Assembly (NCBI RefSeq): GCF_028640845.1
Contig: NC_080540.1
Location: forward strand, 168,831,752-168,895,751
Direction of reading: 5' to 3'
DNA: 64,000 nt
DNA from: Ahaetulla prasina
Taxonomy: Eukaryota > Chordata > Lepidosauria > Squamata > Colubridae
Below, one piece after another: positions 46,803-56,946 of the stretch. A program made the translations under genes and the position numbers. The notes under the pieces were generated by a model. The model was given only the letters and a program-made list of their open reading frames with translations. It ran no database searches and was not told the origin of the DNA. Every line of letters starts with the position of its first letter. Positions within the stretch are counted from its first letter, which is position 1.

Positions 46803-47757
46803 TGTGGGAAGAACTATCCATCTGGTTCAGTTCCAAGCTGGGAGAAAGACTCTGGAAACATGGAGGTTGATTGGAAAGGTGGTTTATTGATGAAGCAGAA
46901 CCACATGGGCAGCTGACAAAATGGAGTTGAGGGGGGAGGGTTGCTATACCTTTTTTAAGCTTTGCACTTGAGCTTCCTATTCCCTGTGCAAGAACATGTA
47001 TTCTATTGTCTGTTGTCAGACTCTTATGGGGTCATGTTGGGGTTATGTAGAGGTCATAGCTGGCTCTATAGACAAAAGAGGAAACGCAATTCCTAGGTGT
47101 TTGTCTGAGCTAATCTTATCAGTCTCTGGCTTATTGTTTATCTGAGCTCCCAGGTGAAGTTTGGACTTCTCTTGGATGGGGCTTGGGTGTTGGGCAATTC
47201 TTATTGTGCAGGGGGCCCGATATTCACTTACCTTTGCTACCAGTTCGCAAATGTGAACACGGACATGCGCAGGGCCTTCAGCACATGCGCAGAGCATCAA
47301 AAATGGGACGTGATGACATCCGGGCGGGTGGGCAGAGTCTCCTGCAGCCACTGCTATCGGTTTGCCTGAACCGGATAGAACTAGCTGAATATCACCACTG
47401 CTATTGTGGTTTAATGGCTTTCATCCTATTTTGGATCTTGAGTGAGGGGACTGCTTCCAATCCTACCATTCTGCCTTCAGACTTTGCTGCAATCCATCCT
47501 GTCTTGAATGTATTTCTGCCTGCAGTATTTGCTTTGGCTATGAATAAGGCTATCTAGATACTTGTCTTCCTTTTTCAATAAGCTCTTTATCTCTTAAGTG
47601 CTGCTGTGGGCTATTAAGGAAAGTGGGGGCTGGTTGCTGCCTCTAAAAAAACATGTTTCTCCATTTCTCCCTTTGGAGAAATATAATATTCTGCTTTTTT
47701 AAAATATTTCCCAAAATATTTCATTATTCTAGGAAGGGTAGGCACTGACTTTTTACA
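46803..47757 (-). mobile_element. Solo LTR, TSD GTAG, containing an hAT MITE
   Basis: TG...CA block (TGTGGGAAGAAC to GACTTTTTACA) with identical 4-bp flanks GTAG at 46799-46802 and 47758-47761. A related LTR lies at 52333-52832. A 4-bp duplication is common for class I endogenous retroviruses. The hAT MITE at 47209 was inserted later. Confidence 0.8.
47209..47400. mobile_element. Short hAT MITE, TSD TTATTGTG/CTATTGTG
   Basis: Starts CAGGGGGCCCGATATTCAC, ends CTGAATATCACCACTG, with an interior of ATGCGCAG-type CpG phrases. The flanks match at 7 of 8. Confidence 0.85.
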
Positions 47758-48155
47758 GTAGCATCTCTGTGCTTCTATTTATTGCAATGGATGGTCATTG
47801 ATCCCAATAAAAATTATATATCTGGTTATGTGCAGAGGAAGATTCCAATTTTGAAAAAAGAGAACCTCCCAGTCTTAAACCAGAACGGCCCCTGGAAGAC
47901 CATGCTCAGAAACCAGAGGAAGCAGATATGCCCACACTGGGTTAAAGTAATCAATTGGTGCAGATGCTGTTTTCATCCTCTAAGTGTCACACAATGCTGC
48001 CACTGACAAAGTGGTCAGGAAAACATATTTAACGTCAGCGTTCCAGAAAAAAAACCCAACTCCAAGTAAAAACTCTGAAGCAAGCATTTTTCAAAGTTCT
48101 ATTTACTAGAATAGGTAAACTAGCAGATCTGGGAAAATTAGAATCTGAGGGGTCC

Positions 48156-48703
48156 TGTTCTGTCCCCCCAACCACAATCAATTAGAAACGCAAACTGACT
48201 AGATGTGCCAGCAATTTATTCTTCCCAACTCCTCTTATCTATCAGAGCGATTGCAGTCCGAACAATCCCAAAGTTCAGAAGGAAACGAAACAGAGTCCAG
48301 AAGCCAAAGTACAGCCAACGTTTTCAACAGTCAATTGTTCGTCACAAGAACTATAGGGCAGCCCCTCCTGCTTTTATATCCTGTGGCGTGTGGCTCTGTG
48401 ACTCAGCATTCTCTAGGCCTGCCCCACCCTTTCTTTTGATGTTGCCTCCTCTCCTGTCTGCGATATCGGGGGTCCAGCCACGACTGATTGTCAGCAGCTG
48501 GATCTTGAGGCGTGGCCTGAGAGGGAGGAGATGCAGGAGACAGAGGCCTCGTCATCTCCTCCACCTGGCCTGCCTCTGGGACTTGGAGCGCAACCAGAGA
48601 AGGAGGCTCTGCAGAGGGAAGCCCTGTCTGCTCTTCCCCCTCACTCTCTGCCAGGAGGCCAGGTTTGAGGGGGGCAGGTTCAGTGGGGGGCGAAGACACA
48701 ACA
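48156..48703 (-). mobile_element. Solo LTR, 548 bp, TSD GGTCC
   Basis: TGTTCTGTCCCC to GACACAACA with identical flanks GGTCC at 48151-48155 and 48704-48708. GGCGTGTGGCTCTGTGACTC matches a phrase in the LTR at 11932, so the two are related. A TATA-like TTTATATCC reads near 48373. Confidence 0.85.
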
Positions 48704-48708
48704 GGTCC

Positions 48709-49528
48709 GGGTTTTCCCTCAGTAAATCAAAACCCCCAAAACCATCCCCTGACTCCTCAGTCGATCACATGCTTCAATCACCATCCATCCCATCTTGAGA
48801 GAGCACTCTGACCACTCCTTCTCTACATGCAGGATCGGCCTGATCTTGACTGACAGGAAGAATGCTATTATGTCTAAAGACAACTCCTCTACTAAATCTC
48901 CCATCCTAGTTTCTCACACATGAGAAAGTGGCAGCATGGAAGCTTCCGGCTTAATATGGCTTCCAAAGCTGACATTTAATGGTACTCGTAGTAAAAACTG
49001 CTGGCTGTTTGAGGGAGAAAATCCAACTTTTAATTACAAACCGCTTTATGGGTGATTTTAAACAGCTTCAGATTGGTTGGGCACAAGATGGCAATAACAT
49101 CATGGGGACACAATAGAAAAAAGGAGCTACTGGGATGTAATCCTGTGGCAATCTGGTGCAAATGGTAAAAAAGAGAGACGGGCAAAGAATCCAGACCTTT
49201 TCTGTTATAATCTTAGAATCAGAAGCAGGCAGTTGTTTACTCCCTTGTGCCTTGCATAACACAGGCCACACGTTTGTTTTTGCTTCTCCTTCCTCCATTA
49301 CATATTCTGTATCTCCAGGCCTGGAAGGAGAGTGTTTATACAGGTCCATCCAAGCAAGTCATCCAAATAATTATTTCTCTATGTTTAATTCATTGCATTT
49401 ACAACAGCAACAGAGAAGCTTTCGCAACCTAATTCAGGAAAAGGGTTTTAAATGCCACCTTCCGGTTTTGAGGAGCTAAAGCTGAGCCTGAATTTTTTAT
49501 TATGACCGGAAGGTAGCAATTTAAAATG
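48709..49528. other. Unassigned spacer
   Basis: Nothing recognised. Confidence 0.45.
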
Positions 49529-49536
49529 GCCTAGAA

Positions 49537-50037
49537 CAGGGGTAAAATGCTCCCGGTTTGGACCTAATTGCCCGATCCGGTAGCGATGGCGGCAGCTGGT
49601 TCGGAGAACCAGTAGCAAAAATCCCTGCCCCAGCCACATGCCCAGCTGAGCTGCGCGATCATCAGAGGTTTTTTTTTACTTTTAAAAGCATTTTTTCAGC
49701 ATCTTCCACTGAAAAAATGCTTTTAAAAGTAAAAAAAAAAGCCTCTGATGATCACTGGGATAGTCAGAGGCTTTTAAAAGCATTTTTCTACAACCTGCTC
49801 AGCCGAAGAGATTGTAAAAAAAATGCTTTTAAAAGGTTCTGGTGATCAGGCAGCTGGGACCATCAGAACCCTTTAAAAGCATTTTTTCTACAACCTCTTC
49901 GGCTGAAGAAGTTGTAGAAAAAATGCTTTTAAAAGTAAAAAAAAAAAGTTGGTCATGCCCACCCAGTCACATTAACCCCCCCATCACCAAGCCACACCCA
50001 CAGAACCGGTAGTAACAAATTTTACATTTCACCCCTG
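49537..50037 (+). mobile_element. hAT MITE family H2 carrying three hairpins, TSD GCCTAGAA
   Basis: Starts CAGGGGTAAAATGCTCCCGG, ends ACATTTCACCCCTG. Identical 8-bp flanks GCCTAGAA lie at 49529-49536 and 50038-50045. Between the ends are three successive inverted repeats built on CTTTTAAAAGCATTTTTTC and its complement (49657-49753, about 49763-49840, 49871-49935). Confidence 0.9.
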
Positions 50038-50182
50038 GCCTAGAAGCATTGAAAAGTCCAAACAAGAAACAACACATGATAAAACATACATGAACAAAAT
50101 GACACAAGAGAACTTTAAAAAACAGTGCCCTGTCGTGACTGTTTCAGTTGAGAAAATTGGTATGCTACTATTGTGTTGGCAC

Positions 50183-50489
50183 CAGTGGAGGGTTTCAATT
50201 TTTTTACTACCGGTTCTGTGGGTGTGGCTTGGTGGGCGTGGTATGGCTTGGTGGGTGTGGCTTGGTGGGCGTGGCAGGGAAAGGATACTGTAAAATCTCC
50301 ATTCCCTCCCCAATCCAGGGGAAGATTACTGAAAAATCCCCATACTCTCCTGATCAGCTGGGACTTGGGAGGCAGAGAATAGATGTGGGCAGAGCCAGTC
50401 AGAATTTTTACTACCGGTTCTCCGAACTACTCAAAATTTCCACTACCGGTTCTCCAGAACTGGTCAGAATCTGCTGAAACCCACCTCTG
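50183..50489 (-). mobile_element. hAT MITE family H1, TSD GTTGGCAC
   Basis: Starts CAGTGGAGGGTTTCA, ends TGAAACCCACCTCTG. Perfect 8-bp flanks GTTGGCAC lie at 50175-50182 and 50490-50497. Confidence 0.92.
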
Positions 50490-50497
50490 GTTGGCAC

Positions 50498-51109
50498 CTC
50501 TTCAATTGCCATGGACTGTAGACTTTGTACGAAATGGAAACATCTGGAGCAATGGGGAGGGGTTTGGCAGCAGGCATGGGTAGTGGCCTAAAATGGCGAT
50601 GGAGGCTTGAAGTTTGTTATTGGAATTCAGCAATACGATGAAATGTTAGGCCAATTGTTTTGTTTATAGTTTACACAACCATGACAGTATTGCTATAAAG
50701 TGTTGTTTTTTCCCTCCATTACTTCATGTAACTGTAGATAAGGGACAAAGGACCAAAATGTATCAGCAAGGCTATCTGTAATAAAAGGCTGAAGCAGAAG
50801 CAGCTGGGAACTGGTTATTGGCTGCAATTTGCATAGCCAAGCCTTTTAATTAAAGGGTATGGAAGGACAATGAAAATGCAGAACTAAGATTTAATATCAC
50901 TTGTATTTAAATGTAAAGTGTTCAATGTAACTCCGAGTTTGCACTCATTTGCAGAATAAGTCTAGGTGGAATTTGCTACTGGATCTCTTACTACTATGAT
51001 GAAGGTCTTCCCTTTTATAGGATGGTGATGATTTGGATCCCAATATTCTGAGTTCATGTGTCCAAATTTTGAATCTGAATAGTTGAATTTTTTCCCCCCT
51101 TCCATTCAA
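50498..51109. other. Unassigned spacer
   Basis: Nothing recognised. Confidence 0.4.
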
Positions 51110-51255
51110 TTGTGTCTGATTATCAGAGACTGCCTGGACAAGTCCCTGCAATTTTCTTGGTAATAATTTTCAGAAGTGGTTTTCCATTGCCTCCTTCCTA
51201 CAGCTGAGGGAAAGTGACTGGCCCAAGGCCAGCCAGATGGCTTCATGCCCAAGGC

Positions 51256-51392
51256 CAGTGGTGGGATTCAGCCAGTTCACACCACTTCGGGAGAACTGGT
51301 TGTTAACTTTCTGAGCAGTTTGGCAAACTGGTTGTTGGAAGAACTCATTAGGGCAGAGAACCGGTTGTTAAATTACTTGAATCCCACCACAG
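51256..51392. mobile_element. Short hAT MITE family H4, TSD CCCAAGGC
   Basis: Starts CAGTGGTGGGATTCAGC, ends TTGAATCCCACCACAG. Perfect 8-bp flanks CCCAAGGC lie at 51248-51255 and 51393-51400. Confidence 0.92.
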
Positions 51393-51447
51393 CCCAAGGC
51401 AGGACTAGAACTCTTAGTCTCCTGGTTTCTATTCTGATGCTTTAACC

Positions 51448-52007
51448 TGTTCTGACCTAGGCTCCCCAAGAGCATGAAGCAGACTCCTTGTCCCTTTTTA
51501 TTAAGTTATTGTGAATTCTTCTCACTCACATCCAGCAGTCTTTCAAGAGAGAATTTACAGTCACAGACCTTATCTGGCTTGGAGAGCTGCCAGGCCGATA
51601 TCTTCAAAACTTGGCAAGAAGTTTTGGAGAGTCATGAACCAATTAAGCAAACTAATTGTCTCCTGCAAACTCCATTCCCCTTTTGCTCCTCTTTTATTTC
51701 CTCTGGAAGGGGCCATTCATCGTCTACCCGTGGCCTTACTCCCAAGTCAACCCTTTTGCTGGTCCCTTCATCTGGCAACTCTGTGCATGCACATACTGGG
51801 AACAGGCTCCAGCTGTTCGTCTGTCTCACTGATGTCTGCCTCTGAAGGCAGCTGATAACTGGCATATCGCCCTGGCCCCTCTCTGCCTCCGAGGCAGATC
51901 CCTCATCAGAGCCTTCCCCAGACTCCAGGACTGGCCCATGTTCCTCCCCAACCTCCTCACTGCCCGAATCTGCTGCCAGCTCTACTGGCTGCTAGTGGGT
52001 CACAACA
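51448..52007 (-). mobile_element. Solo LTR, 560 bp, TSD TAACC/TAACT
   Basis: TGTTCTGACCTAGG to GGGTCACAACA, flanked by TAACC and TAACT (4 of 5). The SINE continues on both sides, which confirms the boundaries. Related to the LTRs at 11932 and 48156. Confidence 0.85.
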
Positions 52008-52189
52008 TAACTACTACACCAAACTGATTCTCAATGATAAATAGAGCTTTCCAAAAATGACTGTGAATTTTGTGGGCCTCGGACGAAAATCAAGAAACTG
52101 AGCAAAGCTCAGAAACTGGGCTCAGAAAATATGTTGAATCAGCAGGCAAGATGATTTAGGGCCATGATAACAAATGAGATGGGACATCT

Positions 52190-52332
52190 TAATAAAAACA
52201 TTGATTATCACCAAAATGCTTTAGGGTCCTGACACATGGTAAGTCAGTTACAAAGTCCAAGGAAACTGTATCCCAAGGCACCTGTGGGGAAGAGGTAGGA
52301 TTCAACAGATCAGCCCAGTTGCTCTTTAGAGA
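52190..52332 (-). pseudogene. Fragment resembling a Gypsy-type integrase core
   Basis: The minus strand reads SPQVPWDTVSLDFVTDLP, which resembles the start of the integrase catalytic core in Ty3/Gypsy-like proteins (PW..ISMDF..DLP, with the first catalytic D). The fragment ends at the LTR that starts at 52333. It is far too short to be functional; a chance match is possible. Confidence 0.4.
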
Positions 52333-52832
52333 TGTTGCAAGAAATGTCCATTTGGGTTCAGTTCCAAGTGGGGAGAAAGACATTGGATTCATGGAAGTTG
52401 GTGGAAAGAAAGTTTATTGATGAACAGGATCACATGGGTTAAGATCATGGGCAAAAAGGGCAGAGATGCTGAGAGTGCCTGGATTTTATATCTTCTGTTG
52501 GGCTTTGAATTTGAGCTTGTGTTCTGATTGGTTGTCAGACTCACATGGGGCCATGCAGGGGTAACTTTGTAGGTTGTCTTTTGAGTCCCAGGCTTGGTTG
52601 ACTCTTGCTGAGTGATGATGTAATGAAAGGGCTTTGGGCAATTCCTACTATGCCTCTGCCTGAAGGAGGTAGATCTTTGTTATGTAGAATAGGCCCAGGC
52701 CTTAATGGCCCATTGACAAAAGTGGGGTGTGTGTGAGTTTCTGCCTCCCTTTTAGGGGAAATATTCTGCCTTTTTAATATTTCCTAAAATGTCTCATCTT
52801 CCTAGGAGAGGGGTAGGTGATAACTTCCTACA
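52333..52832 (-). mobile_element. Solo LTR related to 46803
   Basis: TGTTGCAAGAAATG to TAACTTCCTACA. It shares GGTTCAGTTCCAAG, GTTTATTGATGA and AATATTCTGC phrases with the LTR at 46803. Flanks GAGA and GAGG match at 3 of 4. Confidence 0.7.
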
Positions 52833-53349
52833 GAGGGATGACAAAGTGGCAGGGAGAAACAAAGATCTGGGCATTATGGGGGTCACAGAAAGTCATGGAG
52901 AAGGAAGTGTATAGTTTTAGGTATTCTGGATACTCACCATAGCTGGTGGGTCATTGTGGCAGAATGTTAACCCTTCTTCCTTCAGGAAAGGAAAACCATA
53001 TGCTATCTTTGTGTGGCCATTTTCTGTGTCATCAGGGGGAAAAAAGGGAATGACAAGACAAAGATGCACTTGAGGGTCATCTAACAGCCCTCTCTACCCT
53101 GGAACTGCTGGTTCCTGCCTTGCTAGCTTTAGCAACTGCAGACTACGTCTACCGACAATAATTGATTGATTCAGTCTCCTCTTGAACCTCCCAGGTGGAC
53201 AGCAAATAAATTTGGTAGTAATTGATATTAATAATTTAGAAGATGATGATTGCTACAGCACTGAGTTGGGATCTTCAATTTCCTCTTGAGACTGATCAAC
53301 GGCTATGCTAAACCCCCCAGCTCTGTTTTTATGCATTTAGTTGGCTTAG
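52833..53349. other. Unassigned spacer
   Basis: Nothing recognised. Confidence 0.4.
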
Positions 53350-54088
53350 ATGAGAGTTGGGGGTCTTACACAATGAGCCTTTTTGCCACCAGAGGCCGGT
53401 TTCATGGAGGACAATTTTTCCACAGACTGGGGGTGGGGTGAGGTAGCAATCAACCTAGATCCCTCGCATGCGCAGTTCACAGTAAGGTTCACACTCATCT
53501 TTTTAAATTATCACTTTATAATACAAAAATGCAAAAGAAAATAGTAGGAAAATAGGGGAGGGAGAAGGGAGAAGGGAAATGTGTAGGGAAAAGAGGAAAA
53601 AGAAAGAAAAGGTGTTGACATCCAACTCCCTTTGGTAAAACAAGATAATAGCGTCAAACCTCAACTTTTTACTTTTACACAGTAAAAGTAAACTAGCCAT
53701 TTCTATAACGACAAACCTATCTAGTCGGTAAAACCCCAAATCAAAAATTCATTGTTTTTCCACCTCAAACATAAGTAATTGTGTTTTTTCCCCCTTTATT
53801 CAAAGCAGTCAATTTAGACATCTCTGTTAACTGCATCAACTTTGGTGCAACCATTCAGGCATTGTGGGAATCAACGGGTTCTTCCATTAGGGGTTCGCAC
53901 TCCTATGAGAATCTAATGCCTGATGATCTGAAGCGGAACTGAGACATTGATGCTAGCGGTAGGGAGTGACTGCAAATGTAGATGAAGCTTCGCTCGCTTG
54001 GCTGCCGCTCACCTCCAGATGCGTGGCCGGGTTCCTAACAGGCCACGGACTGGTACAAATCTGTGGCGTAAAGGTTGGGGACCCAAGC
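53350..54088. mobile_element. hAT-Charlie-like element with a 395-bp insert
   Basis: The left part (CCACCAGAGGCCGGTTTCAT, GGACAATTTTTCCACAGACT) and the right part (AACAGGCCACGGACTGGTAC to GGTTGGGGACCC) are ends of one element type. The insert at 53497-53891 is flanked by GGTTCACACTC and GGTTCGCACTC. The family resembles a Charlie-type repeat that I recall from mammals. Confidence 0.5.
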
Positions 54089-54135
54089 TTTATAAAGTAA
54101 TCAATGTGTTGTAGCTTAGCCCAGCTAGGTGGCAG

Positions 54136-54420
54136 CATAACATAACATAACATAACATAACATAACATAACATAACATAACATAACATAACATAACATAA
54201 CATAACATAACATAACATAACATAACATAACATAACATAACATAACATAACATAACATAACATAACATAACATAACATAACATAATAACAGAGTTGGAAG
54301 AGACCTTGGAGGTCTTCTAGTCCAACCCCCTGCCGAGGCAGGAAACCCTACACCTTTTCAGACAAATGGATATCCAACATTTTCTTAAAAATTTCCAGTT
54401 TTTAAGAAAATGTTGGATTA
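54136..54420 (-). mobile_element. CR1-type 3' end with (CATAA)n array, unit 1
   Basis: About 30 CATAA units at 54136-54285, then ACAGAGTTGGAAGAGACCTT and TCTAGTCCAACCCCCTGCC, the CR1 3' UTR phrase. A small palindrome around TTTTCTTAAAAATTTCCAG follows near 54380-54415. Confidence 0.85.
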
Positions 54421-54499
54421 AGTTAAGCAGCACTTAACAACCTTGGCTGATCTAAAAGAATTAAGCAATGTCAAGTCTAGTAAGAACCTGGAGGCAAGC

Positions 54500-54890
54500 T
54501 CACTACAGTTATAGGTTGTGAAGTAATGCCGGCTGGCGACCCCCAGGGGAAGGGCCTTCTCGGTGGGGGCTCCTACCCTCTGGAACGAACTTCCCCCGGG
54601 ACTTTGTCAACTTCCCGACCTTCGGACCTTTTGCCGCGAGCTGAAGACGTATTTATTTCTTCGAGCAGGACTGGCACAGGATTTTAGAATTTTATATGTT
54701 ACTATTGGGGTTTTAAATTTTAACTGGGTTTTATTGTTAATATATATTTTAAATTGGCCATATTTGATAGGTTTTTTAATTATTGTTTTAATATATTTAT
54801 TATTGTGGTTTTAGTTGGCTGTGAACCGCCCTGAGTCCTTCGGGAGAAGGGCGGTATAAAAATTTAATTAAATAAATAAATAAATAAAGT
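54500..54890 (+). mobile_element. LINE 3' end with coding C-terminus, unit 1
   Basis: The frame from 54563 reads GAPTLWNELPPGLCQLPDLR then LKTYLFLRAG, the conserved 'LWN.LP' and 'LKT.LF' blocks of a non-LTR retrotransposon C-terminus. The 3' end is a hairpin CCGCCCTGAG ... AGAAGGGCGG followed by (AAAT)n. The same end occurs in unit 2 and, in shortened form, as the tail of the SINE at 55310. Confidence 0.75.
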
Positions 54891-54942
54891 AAAAAAGAAA
54901 AAGAAAAAACCAGAAACAAAAACAAAACCCCAGAAAAAGGTA

Positions 54943-55309
54943 CAGGTAAGTCCCCAACCTATGGACACAACTGAGCCCAAAATTTATGTTGCTAAATTAG
55001 AAATTTGTTAAATGAGTTTTGTCTCCCCACCCTTATGACTTTTCTTGCCACGTTTGTTAAGTGAATCACTGTAGTCGTTAAGTGAGTAACACGGTTGCTA
55101 AGTGAATCTGGCTTCCTCATTGACTTTGCTTGTCAGAAGGTCACAAAAGGGGATCAAATGGGACACTGCAACTCTCATCAATACGAACCGGTTGTCAAGA
55201 ATCTGAATGTAAATCACATGGTGGCAGGGATGCTGCAACGGTCGTAAGTGTGAAAAACGGTCACAGGTCACTTTTTCCAGTGCTGTTATAACTTTGAATG
55301 GTCATTGGG
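54943..55309 (+). mobile_element. TA-flanked MITE, unit 1, right end lost
   Basis: TA then CAGGTAAGTCCCCAACCTA. The interior matches 30702. The SINE follows at 55310, and the terminal piece present in unit 2 is absent here because the duplication junction removed it. Confidence 0.75.
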
Positions 55310-55556
55310 CCTCTGGTGGCGCAACAGGCTAATGCAGCCTATTATTAACAGCAACTGCTTGCAATATTGCAGGTTCAAGTCCCACCAGGCCCAAGGTTGA
55401 CTCAGCCTTCCATCCTTTATAAGGTAGGTAAAATGAGGACCCAGATTGTTGGGGGCAATAAGTTGACTTTGTATATAATATACAAATGGATGAAGACTAT
55501 TGCTTGACATAGTGTAAGCCGCCCTGAGTCCTTCGGGAGAAGGCGGGATATAAATG
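55310..55556 (+). repeat. tRNA-derived SINE, GCCGCCCTGAG tail, unit 1
   Basis: Box A-like TGGCGCAACAGGCTAATGC and box B GGTTCAAGTCCC. The body is shared with 4034. The tail is GCCGCCCTGAGTCCTTCGGG instead of the TAAACCACTTAG tail. Confidence 0.82.
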
Positions 55557-56152
55557 CAAAAAATAGTAGGAAAATAGGGGAGGGAGAAGGGAGAAGGGAA
55601 ATGTGTAGGGAAAAGAGGAAAAAGAAAGAAAAGGTGTTGACATCCAACTCCCTTTGGTAAAATAAGATAATAGCGTCAAACCCCTTTTCACTTTTACACA
55701 GGAGTATAAACTAGCCATTTCTATAACGACAAACTTATCTAATCGGTAAAACCCAAAATCAAAAATTCATTGTTTTTCCACCTCAAACATAAGTAATTGT
55801 GTTTTTTTCCCCTTTATTCAAAGCAGTCAATTTAGACATCTCTGTTAACTGCATCAACTTTGGTGCAACCATTCAGGCATTGTGGGAATCAACGGATCCT
55901 TCCATTAGGGGTTCGCACTCCTATGAGAATCTAATGCCTGATGATCTGAAGCGGAACTGAGGCGTTGATGCTAGCGGTGGAGTGACTGCAAATGTAGATG
56001 AAGCTTCGCTCGCTTGGCTGCCACTCACCTCCAGTTGCGTGGCTGGGTTCCTAACAGGCCACGGACTGGTACAAATCTGTGGCGTAAAGGTTGGGGACCC
56101 AAGCTTTATAAAGTAATCAATGTGTTGTAGCTTAGCCCAGCTAGGTGGCAGC

Positions 56153-56440
56153 ATAACATAACATAACATAACATAACATAACATAACATAACATAACATA
56201 ACATAACATAACATAACATAACATAACATAACATAACATAACATAACATAACATAACATAACATAACACAACACAACACAACATAACATAATAACAGAGT
56301 TGGAAGAGACCTTGGAGGTCTTCTAGTCCAACCCCCTGCCGAGGCAGGAAACCCTACACCTTTTCAGACAAATGGCTATCCAACATTTTCTTAAAAATTT
56401 CCAGTTTTTAAGAAAATATTGGATTAAGTTAAGCAGCACT
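56153..56440 (-). mobile_element. CR1-type 3' end with (CATAA)n array, unit 2
   Basis: As in unit 1, but the array contains three CACAA variants near 56265-56280. Confidence 0.85.
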
Positions 56441-56519
56441 TAACAACCTTGGCTGATCTAAAAGAATTAAGCAATGTCAGGTCTAGTAAGAACCTGGAGG
56501 CAAGCTCACTACAGTTATA

Positions 56520-56905
56520 GGTTGTGAAGTAATGCCGGCTGGCGACCCCCAGGGGAAGGGCCTTCTCGGTGGGGGCTCCTACCCTCTGGAACGAACTTCC
56601 CCCGGGACTTTGTCAACTTCCCGACCTTCGGACCTTTCGCCGCGAGCTGAAGACGTATTTATTTCTTCGAGCAGGACTGGCACAGGATTTCAGAATTTTA
56701 TATGTTACTATTGGGGTTTTAAATTTTAACTGGGTTTTATTGTTAATATGTATTTTAAATTGGCCATATTTGATAGGTTTTTTTAATTATTGTTTTAATA
56801 TATTTATTATTGTGGTTTTAGTTGGCTGTGAACCGCCCTGAGTCCTTCGGGAGAAGGGCGGTATAAAAATTTGATTAAATAAATAAAGAAAGAAAGAAAA
56901 AAACA
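56520..56905 (+). mobile_element. LINE 3' end, unit 2
   Basis: Copy of the unit 1 LINE end. The frame from 56569 differs from unit 1 at a few codons (for example FRREL against FCREL). Confidence 0.75.
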
Positions 56906-56946
56906 AAAAAAAACCAGAAACAAAAACAAAACCCCAGAAAAAGGTA

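Larger units (their letters stand above)
51110..52035 (-). repeat. SINE interrupted by an hAT MITE and a solo LTR
   Basis: SINE pieces are 51110-51255 (AGAGACTGCCTGGACAAGTC, TTTTCCATTGCCTCCTTCC), 51393-51447 (GGACTAGAACTCTTAG to GATGCTTTAACC) and 52008-52035 (TAACTACTACACCAAACTG). Removing the two insertions restores the SINE order seen at 45701. Confidence 0.75.

Noticed and set aside
48205..48798. 197-codon plus-strand frame
   Set aside because: It lies antisense to the solo LTR and crosses its boundary and target duplication.
50148..50477. Glycine/valine-rich frames repeated at several places (also 25783, 28068, 59938)
   Set aside because: All are translations of the same family H1 MITE; no start or coding constraint.
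53953..54278. Frames of repeated MLCYV
   Set aside because: Translation of the (CATAA)n array; a 5-base repeat without stops on the minus strand.
54136..54285. CRISPR-like regular array
   Set aside because: Contiguous pentamers with no unique spacers, in a vertebrate repeat context.
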